From Trebonia sp963811335 (GTDB lineage Bacteria > Actinomycetota > Actinomycetes > Streptosporangiales > Streptosporangiaceae), in the NCBI GenBank assembly GCA_963811335.1, contig CAWERB010000030.1, forward strand, positions 124,001 to 188,000: a stretch of DNA of 64,000 nucleotides, read 5' to 3'. The notes under the pieces were generated by a model. It was not told the origin of the DNA. It worked only from the letters and a program-made list of their open reading frames with translations, and made no database searches. A program made the translations under genes and the position numbers. Every line of letters starts with the position of its first letter. Position 1 is the first letter of the stretch. Of this stretch, positions 40,239 through 49,148 are shown piece by piece.

Positions 40239-41047
40239 GTGCCTGCACGGGAATCTGAAGATGACAAGGAACGGGCGAGGCGGCGGCATCAGCGGGGCCT
40301 GTTCGACCGGGTGGCCCGGTTGTACGCGGCGACGCGGCCCGGCTACCCGGCCGAGCTCGTGGCGTTTGTCGCGGCGACGGCGTTGGTCAGCCCTGGGGAC
40401 CCGGTGCTTGAGGTGGGGTGCGGGACGGGACAGCTCACGACGTCACTGGCGCCGCTGCGCTTCGCGCTGACGGCGATCGACCTCGGGCCGTCGATGATCG
40501 AGGTCGCCAGGGAGCGCGCCGGCGCTGGCGCGGTTACCTTCCTTGCCACCTCGTTCGAGGAGTTCGACGCGGACCCGGGAACGTTCGGCCTGGTCATTGC
40601 CGGGGCAGCGTTCCACTGGATCGATCCTGAGGTCCGCTTCCGCAAGGCGGCGCGGCTGCTGCGGCCGGGCGGCTGGCTGGCCGTGGCCGGCTGACGAGGA
40701 GCGGTACGAGGAGCCACTTGGCTCCGCGCTCGACGACATGTGGCTGGCGCGGTCGGCGAATGACGGCGCGTGGGTGACGCGGCCCGCCGATGACGAGGCG
40801 TTCAGCGGCAGCGGGCTGTTCGGGCCGTCGGCGCACCGGACGTTCACGCGGCGGATCACGCGGCCGGCCGCGGACGTGATCGGCGTGGAGAACACCAGGG
40901 CGACGTCGCTGAGCTGGCCGTCGGAGGTGCGAGGACGGGTTCAACGCGGAGCTGGGACGGCTGCTTTCCGGCCGGGTCCCGGTCGGCGTCACGGTGACGT
41001 CGTCGGTCACCATGGCGCCGGTCCTCCCGGCGGTGACCGATGCCTGA
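40239..41047 (+). CDS. Class I SAM-dependent methyltransferase, two frame breaks
   Basis: The N-terminal part reads GLFDRVARLYAATRPGYP, VLEVGCGTGQLTTSLA (SAM motif I), LTAIDLGPSMIEVAR and LVIAGAAFHWIDPE, typical of the UbiE/YcgJ-like type-11 group. After ARLLRPGGWLAVA the frame changes (about 40,690) to EERYEEPLGSALDDMWLA, and again near 40,930 to DGFNAELGRLLSGRVPVG with a stop at 41045-41047. GTG 40239 gives the more usual N-terminus (PARESEDDKERARRR); 40203 is the alternative. The end overlaps the Nudix start by eight bases, so the two are co-translated. Confidence 0.8.
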
Positions 41048-41486
41048 CCTGCTGGCCCGTGCCTGGCGGGCCGCCGGGCCGCTGCAGGGGTGGCTGGCCT
41101 GGCGGCTGAACGCGCGGTTCGGCATCGGGGTCACCGGGATCGTCCGGGCCGCGGACGGGCGGGTGCTGCTGCTGCGGCACCGCCTCTGGCCGGATGACGA
41201 GCAGTGGGGCTTCCCCAGCGGGTTCGCCAAGCGCGGCGAGAGCCTGCAGGAGACGGTCGTCCGCGAGGTCCGCGAGGAAACCGGGCTGACGGTACGGGTC
41301 GGCCAGCTCGCCGACCTGCGTAGCCGCACCAGGTACCGCGTCGAGGTGTACTACGAGGCCGCCCTCGTCGGGGGCATCGACGGGCTCGTCCTGGAGAAGC
41401 GGGAGATCCTCGAGGCGCGGCTGTTCGCGCTTGACGCGCTGCCCGCCGCCATGCCGCCGCTGCACCGCGAGCTCGCCCGCCGCTAG
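41040..41486 (+). CDS. Nudix hydrolase
   Basis: The 148-residue protein has a complete Nudix box, G61-x5-E67-x7-R75-E76-V77-x-E79-E80-x-G82-L83, which binds the catalytic magnesium. It hydrolyses a nucleoside-diphosphate-linked compound. Nothing beyond the box specifies the substrate. ATG 41040 lies inside the end of the upstream methyltransferase gene, indicating coupled translation. Confidence 0.92.
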   Translation: MPDLLARAWRAAGPLQGWLAWRLNARFGIGVTGIVRAADGRVLLLRHRLWPDDEQWGFPSGFAKRGESLQETVVREVREETGLTVRVGQLADLRSRTRYRVEVYYEAALVGGIDGLVLEKREILEARLFALDALPAAMPPLHRELARR

Positions 41487-41489
41487 CCG

Positions 41490-41590
41490 CAGCCCGGACA
41501 GCGGCCAGGTGCCGCAGCGCGGACAGCGGCCACAGCGCGGACAGCGGCCACAGCGCGGACAGCGGCCAGCCGCAGCGCGGACAGCGGCCA
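41490..41590 (+). repeat. Five 18-bp tandem repeats after the Nudix gene
   Basis: The unit CAGCGCGGACAGCGGCCA occurs at 41515, 41533, 41551 and 41573, with a one-base variant at 41490. Units two to four abut; small spacers separate the others. It lies just after the Nudix stop and is probably a minisatellite, with no coding role seen. Confidence 0.8.
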
Positions 41591-41667
41591 GCGGCCGCAG
41601 GAAGGTCCGCACGGCAAGGCCGGGAAGACTGGCGCATCACACGCCCCTGGTGCACACTGTCTTATCG

Positions 41668-41757
41668 GTAAATTTTTCCCAAGATGTAAACTTTTCGTAC
41701 GAGGTAAAGAAAAAACGTTCTGGACGTGTTTTCTTTACCAGTTGTGATTTGTTTACC
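41668..41757 (-). repeat. AT-rich multi-palindrome element, copy B
   Basis: Read on the minus strand this aligns with copy A (24362 onward) without gaps for the first 70 bases, with 55 identical by my count. The core hairpin is 41703-41739, with 16 of 18 stem positions paired. Flanking GTAAAC and TTTAC boxes are kept, although the small palindromes have partly decayed. The element lies 260 bases upstream of the expansin-like gene. Confidence 0.8.
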
Positions 41758-42016
41758 TTGAGGTCCGGCGGCGCCGGCTTGCCCGCCGCCCCGCGGGCCG
41801 CGCCACGCACGCCATTACCTTGCGTACCACGATCCTGCCGCCGCGGGGCCCCGGCGCCTTGACGCCGGGCCATCCATTTGTCTGACCGGCCTCGGGGCTA
41901 GGCGCTGGCCGCCGGTCCTTGAGCCCGGCCCGGCGCCGTAAGAGTTGTTACGTTATCTCGGCAGTTGACCGGAAATAGCGCCTTGGCCGTCGCGGTGCTC
42001 CGTACAGTCTGGTGCC

Positions 42017-43027
42017 ATGGTTCCCGGGCAGGGCGGTCACCGCCATCGGCGCCCGCGCTCGCGCTGGCAACTGCTCGGGCTCGGCGCAGGCGGCGGAGTG
42101 GCCGCCATAGCCGCCATCGTCCTGGCCCTTACCATCGGGCCCGCGGCCGGCGGCCGGGCCTGCGCGTCGGTGCTGTCCGGTGCGGCCGCGGCCGGCGCGG
42201 CCCCGCAGACCGCTACGCACTACGTGCTGACCGGCCTGCCCAACTGCGGGTACAGTCCCCCGGCCGACGGGCTGTTCGTGGCGCTCCCGGCGCCGGAGTA
42301 CGCGGGTGCGGCGGACTGCGGCGGCTACCTGGAGGTCACCGGGCCGGACGGGTCGGTGCGGGTCCAGGTGATCGACCAGTGCCCCGAGTGCGCCGCCGGG
42401 CACATCGACCTGAGCGAGGCCGCGTTCGCCAGGCTCGCTCCGCTGTCCGCGGGCCTCATCAACGTGAGCTACACGCTGCTCGCGGACCCGGCGCTGCCCG
42501 GGCCGGTCTCCGTCGCGGTGAAGCAGGGCTCGTCGCAGTACTGGCTGGCACTCCTCATCGACAACACTGGCAACCCGCTGGCTTCGGTCCAGGTACAGAC
42601 CTCGTCCGGGTGGCTGCCCCTGGCCCGGGCCAGCTACAACTACTGGATCGCCTCGTCGGGCGCCGGCCAGGGGCCGTTCACCGTCCGGCTGACGGACACC
42701 CAGGGACACCAGGTCACCGTTTCCGGTATCACGCTGAACCCGGGCGCCGTCCAGCCGACGGGTACCTGGATGTACGGCACGCGGGCGCGGACGGTGCCAG
42801 CCACGTCGGCGCCTGCCGCTTCGGCGGCTGTCACCTCGGCGGCTGCCACCTCGGCGGGGACCGCGAGCGCGAGCGCCACTTCCGCTTCGCGGGCCGGGCC
42901 CGCCGCGGCGGGCACGCGTTCCGCGCCACTGGCGGCCGCCCCGGCCAGCGCGGAGCCTTCCCTTGACTCGTCTCCTGTCCTGGCGGTCATGCCGTCGCCT
43001 GCCGCCTCGGCCCGGTCCACGTGCTGA
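42017..43027 (+). CDS. Expansin-like secreted protein
   Basis: This is a 336-residue protein. An N-terminal membrane anchor or signal (LLGLGAGGGVAAIAAIVLALT) precedes a double-psi barrel: TGLPNCGYSPPADGLFVAL, ADCGGYLEV, and VQVIDQCPECAAGHIDLS with the conserved Asp. A CBM63-like second domain follows (VAVKQGSSQYWLALLIDNTG, ASYNYWIASSGAGQGPFTVR). This is the two-domain layout of bacterial expansins such as EXLX1, which loosen cellulose or peptidoglycan without hydrolysis. The last ~80 residues are Ala/Ser-rich and disordered, an unusual addition that may span the wall. Confidence 0.85.
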   Translation: MVPGQGGHRHRRPRSRWQLLGLGAGGGVAAIAAIVLALTIGPAAGGRACASVLSGAAAAGAAPQTATHYVLTGLPNCGYSPPADGLFVALPAPEYAGAADCGGYLEVTGPDGSVRVQVIDQCPECAAGHIDLSEAAFARLAPLSAGLINVSYTLLADPALPGPVSVAVKQGSSQYWLALLIDNTGNPLASVQVQTSSGWLPLARASYNYWIASSGAGQGPFTVRLTDTQGHQVTVSGITLNPGAVQPTGTWMYGTRARTVPATSAPAASAAVTSAAATSAGTASASATSASRAGPAAAGTRSAPLAAAPASAEPSLDSSPVLAVMPSPAASARSTC

Positions 43028-43197
43028 TCCCCGCGGCGCGGATCCGCGGGCGCGGCTGGCCGCCGGGCATCCGGCACCCCCGCCGCCGACCTGGCCGAGC
43101 GTGACCGGAGGGCGCCGTGACCGACCTGGTGCGGGGCGCGGAGGCCGGCCAGGTTCGCACCCGGGGAGCGCGTCGCGGTCTGGAGGCGCGCTGCGCG

Positions 43198-43710
43198 TCA
43201 GTCCTCGTCCGGTTTCTCCGGTGAGCGGTCGACGATGAGCTTGGCGAGGCGTTCCAGGTGCTCGGCCAGGTCCTGGTTGGTTACCACGTCGTTGAGCGCC
43301 ATCCGGATGGTGGCGAGCTCACGGGCCAGGTACTCGGTGTCGGCCTGGGTGCGCGCGGCGACCTGGCGGTCGCGCTCGATGTTGGCCCGGTCCCGTTCGT
43401 CCTGCCGGTTCTGCGCGAGCAGGATCAGCGGCGCCGCGTACGCGGCCTGGGTGGAGAAGGCCAGGTTCAGCAGGATGAACGGGTACGGGTCCCAGTGGTT
43501 GATGATCCCGGCGGTGTTGAGCGCGATCCAGACGAGCACGAAGACCGTCTGGCCGACCAGGTACTTGCCGGTGCCGAGGGTCCTGGCCAGGCCCTCGGAG
43601 AACCGGCCGAAGGCGTCGGCGTCGTACAGCGAGCCGCGCACCCGCGCGCCCTTCGGGACGGACAGGTCACCCCGCTCGCCGGCGGCGCGCGAGGAGGGGA
43701 ACCGGGCCAT
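43198..43710 (-). CDS. DUF1003 family membrane protein
   Basis: This 170-residue protein has two helices (YLVGQTVFVLVWIALNTAGI and PFILLNLAFSTQAAYAAPLILL) with the family's WDPYPFILLN motif between them. A long charged coiled-coil tail follows (NRQDERDRANIERDRQVAA). The family function is unknown. The start overlaps the stop of the upstream MgtE-like gene by one base, so the products are probably made together. This pairing recurs in actinobacteria. Confidence 0.9.
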   Translation of the reverse strand: MARFPSSRAAGERGDLSVPKGARVRGSLYDADAFGRFSEGLARTLGTGKYLVGQTVFVLVWIALNTAGIINHWDPYPFILLNLAFSTQAAYAAPLILLAQNRQDERDRANIERDRQVAARTQADTEYLARELATIRMALNDVVTNQDLAEHLERLAKLIVDRSPEKPDED

Positions 43711-44966
43711 CAGCCGTTACCGCCGGCCCGGCGCCAGCCGACAGGCAGCAGGCGGTCGAGCACGTCGTCGACGGTGACCGCGCCAACCAGGCGGCCCACG
43801 CCGTCGCACACCGCGACCCCGATGAGGTTATAGGCGGCCAGCCGGGCGGCCAGCTCGCGTTCCGGCAGGTCGGCGCGGACGTAGACGCGCGCCTCGATGC
43901 ACTCGCCGATGGCGATGGACGGCGCGCGGCGCAGCAGCCGCTGGAAGCCAACGCTGCCGAGGTAGCGGCCGGTCGGCGTGAGCAGCGGCGGCTCGCACAC
44001 GTAGACCTGCGCGGCCGTGGTGGCCGGCAGGTCGCGGTCCCGCACCCGGGCCAGGACCTCGGCGACCGCCGTGTCCGGCGCGAAGACGAGCGGCTGTGAG
44101 GTCATCAGGCCGCCCGCGGTGGCCTTGTCGTAGCGGAGCAGGCGGCGCAGTTCCTCCGCCTGCACCGCCTGCATCGCGGTGAGCAGCCGCTCCCGCTGCT
44201 CGGGCGACATCTCGCCAAGCAGGTCGGCGGCGTCGTCCGGCTGCATCTCCTCCACGACGTCGGCGCTGCGCTCGATGTCGCCCAGGCTGTTGAGCAGCCG
44301 GATCTGGTCCTGCTCGGGCATCTCCTCGAGCAGGTCGGCCAGTTCCTCGTCCTCCAGGACGGCGGCGAGCTGGCTGCGCCTGGCCTGCGGCAGCGTCTCG
44401 AACGCGGTGGCCAGGTCGGCCGGGGCCATCTCGCGCAGGCTGGTGAGCTGCTCGGCGAGCGGGCCCGGCTCGAACAGCTCGCGGCACTCCTGCCACGGGA
44501 CGATCTCTGGCCCGTGGCCGCGCAGCCCCTCGATGAGCCTGCTTCCCCGGCTGACCGCGAGCGCGGTCACCTCCCAGCGGCTGCGCGCCAGCTCGCGGTG
44601 CGCGATGGCCACGTCGGCGACCGTGCCGACGGCGGTGCGGCGCCCGTACAGGCTGCTCGCCAGGATCTCCCCGGTGCGCTGGGTGAACGGGTCGAGGTCG
44701 ACGGCGCCGCCGAGCAGCTGCGCGCCCTCGGCTGACACCTCCCTGATCCGGCCGAAGGGAACGAAAATGGTGCGCCGCCGCAGCGACACGACGAGCCCGA
44801 GTGCACGCGGCGGCTCGGTGCCCGCCACCGGCCAGATGACGACGTCACGGACACGGCCGATGGCCCGGCCGTCACTGTCGAGCAGCGGCCGCCCGGTGAG
44901 GCGGGCGGTGAACACCTGGGTGTCCGGCTCGGCAGCGCGGCCTTGCGGTCCCGTGGTAGAGGTCAC
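43710..44966 (-). CDS. PRC-barrel / MgtE-N / CBS domain protein
   Basis: This is a 418-residue protein. Residues ~20-95 form a PRC barrel (ARLTGRPLLDSDGRAIGRVRD). Residues ~170-280 are the MgtE N-terminal superhelix, with LADLLEEMPEQDQIRLLNSL and ADVVEEMQPDDAADLLGEM. A CBS pair follows (MTSQPLVFAPDTAVAEVLARV, LVGAVTVDDVLDRLLP). The MgtE transmembrane channel is absent, so this is a cytosolic magnesium- or nucleotide-sensing module and not a transporter. It may act with the coupled DUF1003 membrane protein. Confidence 0.9.
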   Translation of the reverse strand: MTSTTGPQGRAAEPDTQVFTARLTGRPLLDSDGRAIGRVRDVVIWPVAGTEPPRALGLVVSLRRRTIFVPFGRIREVSAEGAQLLGGAVDLDPFTQRTGEILASSLYGRRTAVGTVADVAIAHRELARSRWEVTALAVSRGSRLIEGLRGHGPEIVPWQECRELFEPGPLAEQLTSLREMAPADLATAFETLPQARRSQLAAVLEDEELADLLEEMPEQDQIRLLNSLGDIERSADVVEEMQPDDAADLLGEMSPEQRERLLTAMQAVQAEELRRLLRYDKATAGGLMTSQPLVFAPDTAVAEVLARVRDRDLPATTAAQVYVCEPPLLTPTGRYLGSVGFQRLLRRAPSIAIGECIEARVYVRADLPERELAARLAAYNLIGVAVCDGVGRLVGAVTVDDVLDRLLPVGWRRAGGNG

Positions 44967-45125
44967 CCGACCATTATCTGCACAACCGCATCATCCTCAG
45001 GCCGACGGCTCACCGAGCCCGGGCCGCACCTGAGACGGCCCGCGCGGCGGACCCGCGCGGCGGACCGCGGATATCCGCGAAAGGCATGTCAGCACGCCGC
45101 CGACCTGGCATCATTGGCCCTGTTA

Positions 45126-45190
45126 TGGCAGTGCCAATTAACGCTGGGCCAATAACGCTGGGCCAACTAACGCTGGGCCAATTAACGCTG
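45126..45190 (+). promoter_or_regulatory. Palindrome and 15-bp direct repeats before the MocR gene
   Basis: A palindrome TGGCA-G-TGCCA (45126-45136) is followed by attaacgctgggcca (45137), a 14-base variant (45152), actaacgctgggcca (45166) and a partial fourth unit (45181), reaching to within three bases of the GTG start. MocR-type regulators commonly bind direct repeats in their own promoters. Confidence 0.5.
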
Positions 45191-45192
45191 AC

Positions 45193-46625
45193 GTGGACCC
45201 GGCGCTCGCGATAGGCCCGCATGCCCTCGCCGACCTGCTCGGCCGCTGGCCGACGTCCGACGGCGCGCTCTACCGGCTGCTCGCCGCGCGGATCGGCCGC
45301 CTGGCCGACACCGGGGAGCTGCCCGCCGGCGTCCGGCTGCCGCCCGAGCGCAGCCTCGCCGCGGCCCTGTCGGTGTCCCGCAACACGGTGGCACTCGCCT
45401 ACCAGGTGCTGCGCGACGAGGGCATGGCCGCCAGCCGGCAGGGCTCCGGTACCCGGCTGGTGCCGCACCGGACCACTCCCGCCGCGGTGCACCGCGCGAA
45501 CGGGTTCTTCGCCGGCCTGCTGTCCGCCGCGCCCCCCTTCGACCTGTCGGTCGCCGCGGTCGACTGCGCTCCCGCAGGTCGCGGCGGCGCTGGTCGACCC
45601 GGCTACCGTCCTTGATGAGGCAGAACGTACGCGGCTTACCCTGGGCACCGGGTATCTCCCCTACGGGCTGCCGGAACTGCGCGCGGCGGTCGCCTCCATG
45701 CTGACCACGTGCCACGGCGTCCCCACCACGCCGGCCCAGGTGCTCATTACCACCGGCGCCCAGCAGGCACTTGACCTGCTGCTGCGCTGCGAGGTCGCGC
45801 CCGGCCACCCGGTGGTGACGGAGAACCCGACCTACCCGGGATTCATCGACGCGCTGTACCGCAGCGGCGCCCGGCCGGTCGGGGTGCCACCGGGCGACAT
45901 GGCACGGCTGGCCGACGCGGTGACCGTGCACCGGCCCGCGCTCGCGTACCTGATGCCGACCCACCAGAACCCCACCGGGTTCGTGCTGCCCGCCGCGGAG
46001 CGGCACGAGATCGTGGCACTCGCCGGACGGCACCAGGACGTGACGTTCGTCGACGACATGACCGTGGCCGAGTTGCCGCTCGCCCCGGGCTGCGGACAGC
46101 GGCACGCAGCCGCCGCCGCTCGCCGCGCTCGCCCCGCGGCTGCCCAACGTGGTGACGGTCGGCTCGCTGTCCAAGACGTACTGGGGCGGGCTGCGCACCG
46201 GCTGGGTGCGCGCCCCCGAGGGGATCATCTCCCGGCTCGCCGCCGCGAAGTCAGCGGCCGACCTGGGCACCGCGCCCGTTCAGCAGGGACTGATCGCGGC
46301 GCTGGTCCGCGACAAGCACGAGGAGGTCATCGCCTACCGGGTCCGCTGGGCGCGGGAGCGGTACACGGCCATGGCGGAGGCGCTGGCCACGTTCCTGCCC
46401 GGCTGGACGTGGACAGCGCCGGCCTGCGGGCTGACCATCTGGGCCCGCCGCCCGGGTGACGCCGACTCCAGCGGGTTCGCGCAGGCGGCGCTCCGCCGCG
46501 GTGTCGCGGTAGTGCCGGGACGGCTGCTCTCGGTCGCCGCCGACCGCTCGCCGTGGGTCAGGCTGGCGTTCACCCTGCCACCCGATGACCTGGTCACCGC
46601 GGTCAAGACGCTGGCCACCGTCTGA
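45193..46625 (+). CDS. MocR-type regulator (GntR domain fused to aminotransferase fold), two frame breaks
   Basis: The N-terminal GntR winged helix is clear (LYRLLAARIGRLADTGELP, LPPERSLAAALSVSRNTVALAY). A fold-type I PLP domain follows: VLITTGAQQALDLLLR, YLMPTHQNPTGFVLP, and the PLP lysine in GSLSKTYWGGLRTGW. The frame changes near 45,580 (CAPA to PQVAAALVDP) and near 46,100 (ELPLAPG to LAALAPRLPNVV). Without these it would be a normal ~475-residue protein. It probably controls PLP-related or amine metabolism; the target is unknown. Confidence 0.82.
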
Positions 46626-46670
46626 GAGCGCTTGGCACCGCGCGGAGCGCGGGATTACGATTTCCCTGCC

Positions 46671-47819
46671 ATGGCAAGCTGGAACGCGGTTATCGACGTA
46701 TCAAACGTCTGCTGGTCGCCCCACCTGCCGCCGGTCGGGCAGCAGGCCCCCGTATGGGCGCGGCTAGGCCTTGTCATGGCCGCGTGGCGTGAACTGCACG
46801 GGGACGACGTGGCGTTCGAGCTTGTCGCCGATGACTCGCTTGTGCGGGTGCTCGGCCCCGACGCACCCAAGTTCCTTGAGCTCAAGCGGGCCGGGGCGAT
46901 CAGGACGGCCTCCGTCGCCGACGACGAGATCCTGCGGCTGGCGCACGAGGGCGGCATGCACGTCATCACCCGCGACCACTACACCGATCACCGCGCGGCG
47001 CACCGGTGGATCGACCAGTCGCCGCACCGGTTCCACGCCTGGGACACCGTGGACGGGAGCGTCCGGCTGACGCCGCTCGGGATCAGGACGCGCAGCGCGC
47101 AAGACGTCTCGCAGGCGCGCGAGGTCAAGGTGCTGCGCCACTCGGCCAAGCTCGACGCGCACAACCAGGCGCACCGCAAGATCTTGCAGACCCGGTGGCG
47201 GTGCCCCAACACCTCCTGCCGGCAGGCCGCCCAGTGGCAGGACCAGCTGCTCGCCTGGCCCCGCGTGTCGCCCGAGGGCGTGGCGGTCTGCCCGTCGTGC
47301 AGCCGCCACCTCGTCGACCTCGGGCCGCGCGCCGCCCTGCACGAGGTGGTCGTCGCCGAACTGGCGACGGAGGCGGAGATCTTGCGGTTCCCGCTGGAGG
47401 TGGACTGCCCGGTCATCATCGGCCGCGGCGCGGCGGTCAAGGGCATCGACCTGGCGATGTACGCCGACAGCAGGCCGGCCGCCATCCACACGGTGAGCAG
47501 GCAGCACCTCATGATGCGGCTGGAGAACGCCGGGCAGGCGAACTGGCGGCTGTCCGCGCTCGACCTGAACTCCACGAACGGGACGACCGTAGAACGGTGG
47601 ACGGGCAGCGCCTTCGCGCCGCCGAAGGAGGTCACGGCCGGCGCCGAGACCTACCTGGGTACCAGGGACCGCTTGATACTCGGCGACACCGTGCTGCTGC
47701 GGCTGTCAGGCAAGCGCTACCTCGCCGAGCCGACCAACCCGCAGCTGGAGGTGCCGTACGCGCCGGACCCGGCGGGGATCACCACCATCGTCCGCCGCCC
47801 GGCGGCGGCGGGCGGCTAG
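46671..47819 (+). CDS. Zc3h12a/NYN-like RNase domain, zinc ribbon and FHA domain protein
   Basis: This is a 382-residue protein with three parts. Residues 5-115 resemble a Zc3h12a-type PIN-like RNase: NAVIDVSNVC (Asp9, Asn12), ADDEILRLA (Asp84, Asp85) and HVITRDHYTDHR (Asp102), the acidic residues that would bind metal. Residues 178-210 hold CPNTSC and CPSC, a zinc ribbon. Residues ~247-340 are an FHA domain with GRG (251-253), SRQH (276-279) and LNSTNGT (299-305), which binds phosphothreonine. ATG 46671 is used; the longer frame crosses the preceding promoter gap. An RNA-cleaving enzyme tied to Ser/Thr kinase signalling is inferred; I do not know a characterised homologue. Confidence 0.8.
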   Translation: MASWNAVIDVSNVCWSPHLPPVGQQAPVWARLGLVMAAWRELHGDDVAFELVADDSLVRVLGPDAPKFLELKRAGAIRTASVADDEILRLAHEGGMHVITRDHYTDHRAAHRWIDQSPHRFHAWDTVDGSVRLTPLGIRTRSAQDVSQAREVKVLRHSAKLDAHNQAHRKILQTRWRCPNTSCRQAAQWQDQLLAWPRVSPEGVAVCPSCSRHLVDLGPRAALHEVVVAELATEAEILRFPLEVDCPVIIGRGAAVKGIDLAMYADSRPAAIHTVSRQHLMMRLENAGQANWRLSALDLNSTNGTTVERWTGSAFAPPKEVTAGAETYLGTRDRLILGDTVLLRLSGKRYLAEPTNPQLEVPYAPDPAGITTIVRRPAAAGG

Positions 47820-47915
47820 CGCGAGCCAGCGGCCATGGCGGCCGCCCCGCCAGCGCTCACCCGGCCGGTGAACGCGGGGCCTGGAGGCCTGCCTGCCCGC
47901 TGATACCCTCGGGTA

Positions 47916-49148
47916 ATGAGCGCTGCACCGCCATCGCCCGGCCCGCCCACTCCATCCGCTGCTTCTTCCGGTCGGCCGCGTCTGGACCCGCATGACCCGG
48001 CGGGCATCGACGCGCTGCTTTCCGAGGAGGAGCTCGCCGTCCGGCAGACCGTGCGGGACTTCTGCGCCGACAAGATCCTGCCGCACGTGGCCGGCTGGTT
48101 CGAGCGCGGCGAGCTGCCCGGCGTCCGCGAGCTGACCCGCGAGCTCGGCAAGATCGGCCTGCTCGGCATGCACCTGACCGGGTACGGCTGCGCGGGGATG
48201 TCGTCCGTCGACTACGGCCTCGCCTGCATGGAGCTTGAGGCGGCCGACTCGGGCCTGCGGTCCCTGGTGTCCGTGCAAGGCTCCCTCGCGATGTACGCGA
48301 TCTGGCGGTTCGGCAGCGAGGAGCACAAGCGCGAGTGGCTGCCCCGGATGGCGGCCGGTGAGGCTATCGGCTGCTTCGGCCTCACCGAGCCGGACGCCGG
48401 CTCCGACCCGGCGTCCATGCGGACCTCGGCGACCCGGTCCGGTGACGACTGGATACTGAACGGCCGCAAGATGTGGATCACCAACGGCACCGTCGCCGAC
48501 GTCGCCGTCGTGTGGGCGCGGACCGACGCGGGCATCCGCGGGTTCGTCGTGCCCGCCGCCACCCCGGGGTTCTCCGCGCCGGAGATCAAGCACAAGGGGT
48601 CGCTGCGCGCCTCCATCACTGCGGAGCTGGTGCTCGACTCGGTGCGGGTGCCGGGCGACGCGGTGTTCCCTGAGGTCACCGGACTGCGCGGGCCGCTGTC
48701 TTGCCTGACGGAGGCGCGCTTCGGCATCTTCTGGGGCGCGATGGGGGCGGCGCGGGCCTGTTACGAGACCGCACTGGAGTACGCGAAGACGCGCGAGCAG
48801 TTCGGCGCGCCGATCGCCAGCTTCCAGCTGACGCAGGAGAAGCTCGCCAATATGGCCGTCGAGCTCGCCAAGGGACAGCTGCTCGCGCTGCACTTCGGCC
48901 GGCTGAAGGACCTGGGCAAGCTCGCCCCCGAGCACGTGTCCATCGCGAAGCTGAACAGCACCAGGGAGGCGCTGGAGATCTGCCGCACCGCCCGCACCAT
49001 CCTCGGCGGCAACGGCATCTCCTACGAGTTCCCCATCATGCGGCACATGGCCAACCTGGAGTCCGTGCTCACCTACGAGGGCACCCCGGAGATGCATACC
49101 CTGGTCATCGGACAGGCCCTCACCGGCCTGAGCGCCTTCCGCGGCTGA
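47916..49148 (+). CDS. Acyl-CoA dehydrogenase, glutaryl-CoA dehydrogenase type
   Basis: This 410-residue flavoprotein has the family signatures GCFGLTEPDAGSDP and the C-terminal RTILGGNGISYEFPIMRH. The catalytic Glu is in LTYEGTPEMH near the C-terminus, the glutaryl-CoA dehydrogenase position. The Arg in MRTSATR near residue 170 is compatible with a dicarboxyl substrate. It would oxidise glutaryl-CoA to crotonyl-CoA in lysine and tryptophan breakdown, passing electrons to ETF. Another short-chain acyl-CoA is possible. Confidence 0.88.
   Translation: MSAAPPSPGPPTPSAASSGRPRLDPHDPAGIDALLSEEELAVRQTVRDFCADKILPHVAGWFERGELPGVRELTRELGKIGLLGMHLTGYGCAGMSSVDYGLACMELEAADSGLRSLVSVQGSLAMYAIWRFGSEEHKREWLPRMAAGEAIGCFGLTEPDAGSDPASMRTSATRSGDDWILNGRKMWITNGTVADVAVVWARTDAGIRGFVVPAATPGFSAPEIKHKGSLRASITAELVLDSVRVPGDAVFPEVTGLRGPLSCLTEARFGIFWGAMGAARACYETALEYAKTREQFGAPIASFQLTQEKLANMAVELAKGQLLALHFGRLKDLGKLAPEHVSIAKLNSTREALEICRTARTILGGNGISYEFPIMRHMANLESVLTYEGTPEMHTLVIGQALTGLSAFRG

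Noticed and set aside
41490..41590. Tandem repeats considered as a CRISPR array
   Set aside because: Units abut or have spacers of only four to seven bases, and no cas genes are present.
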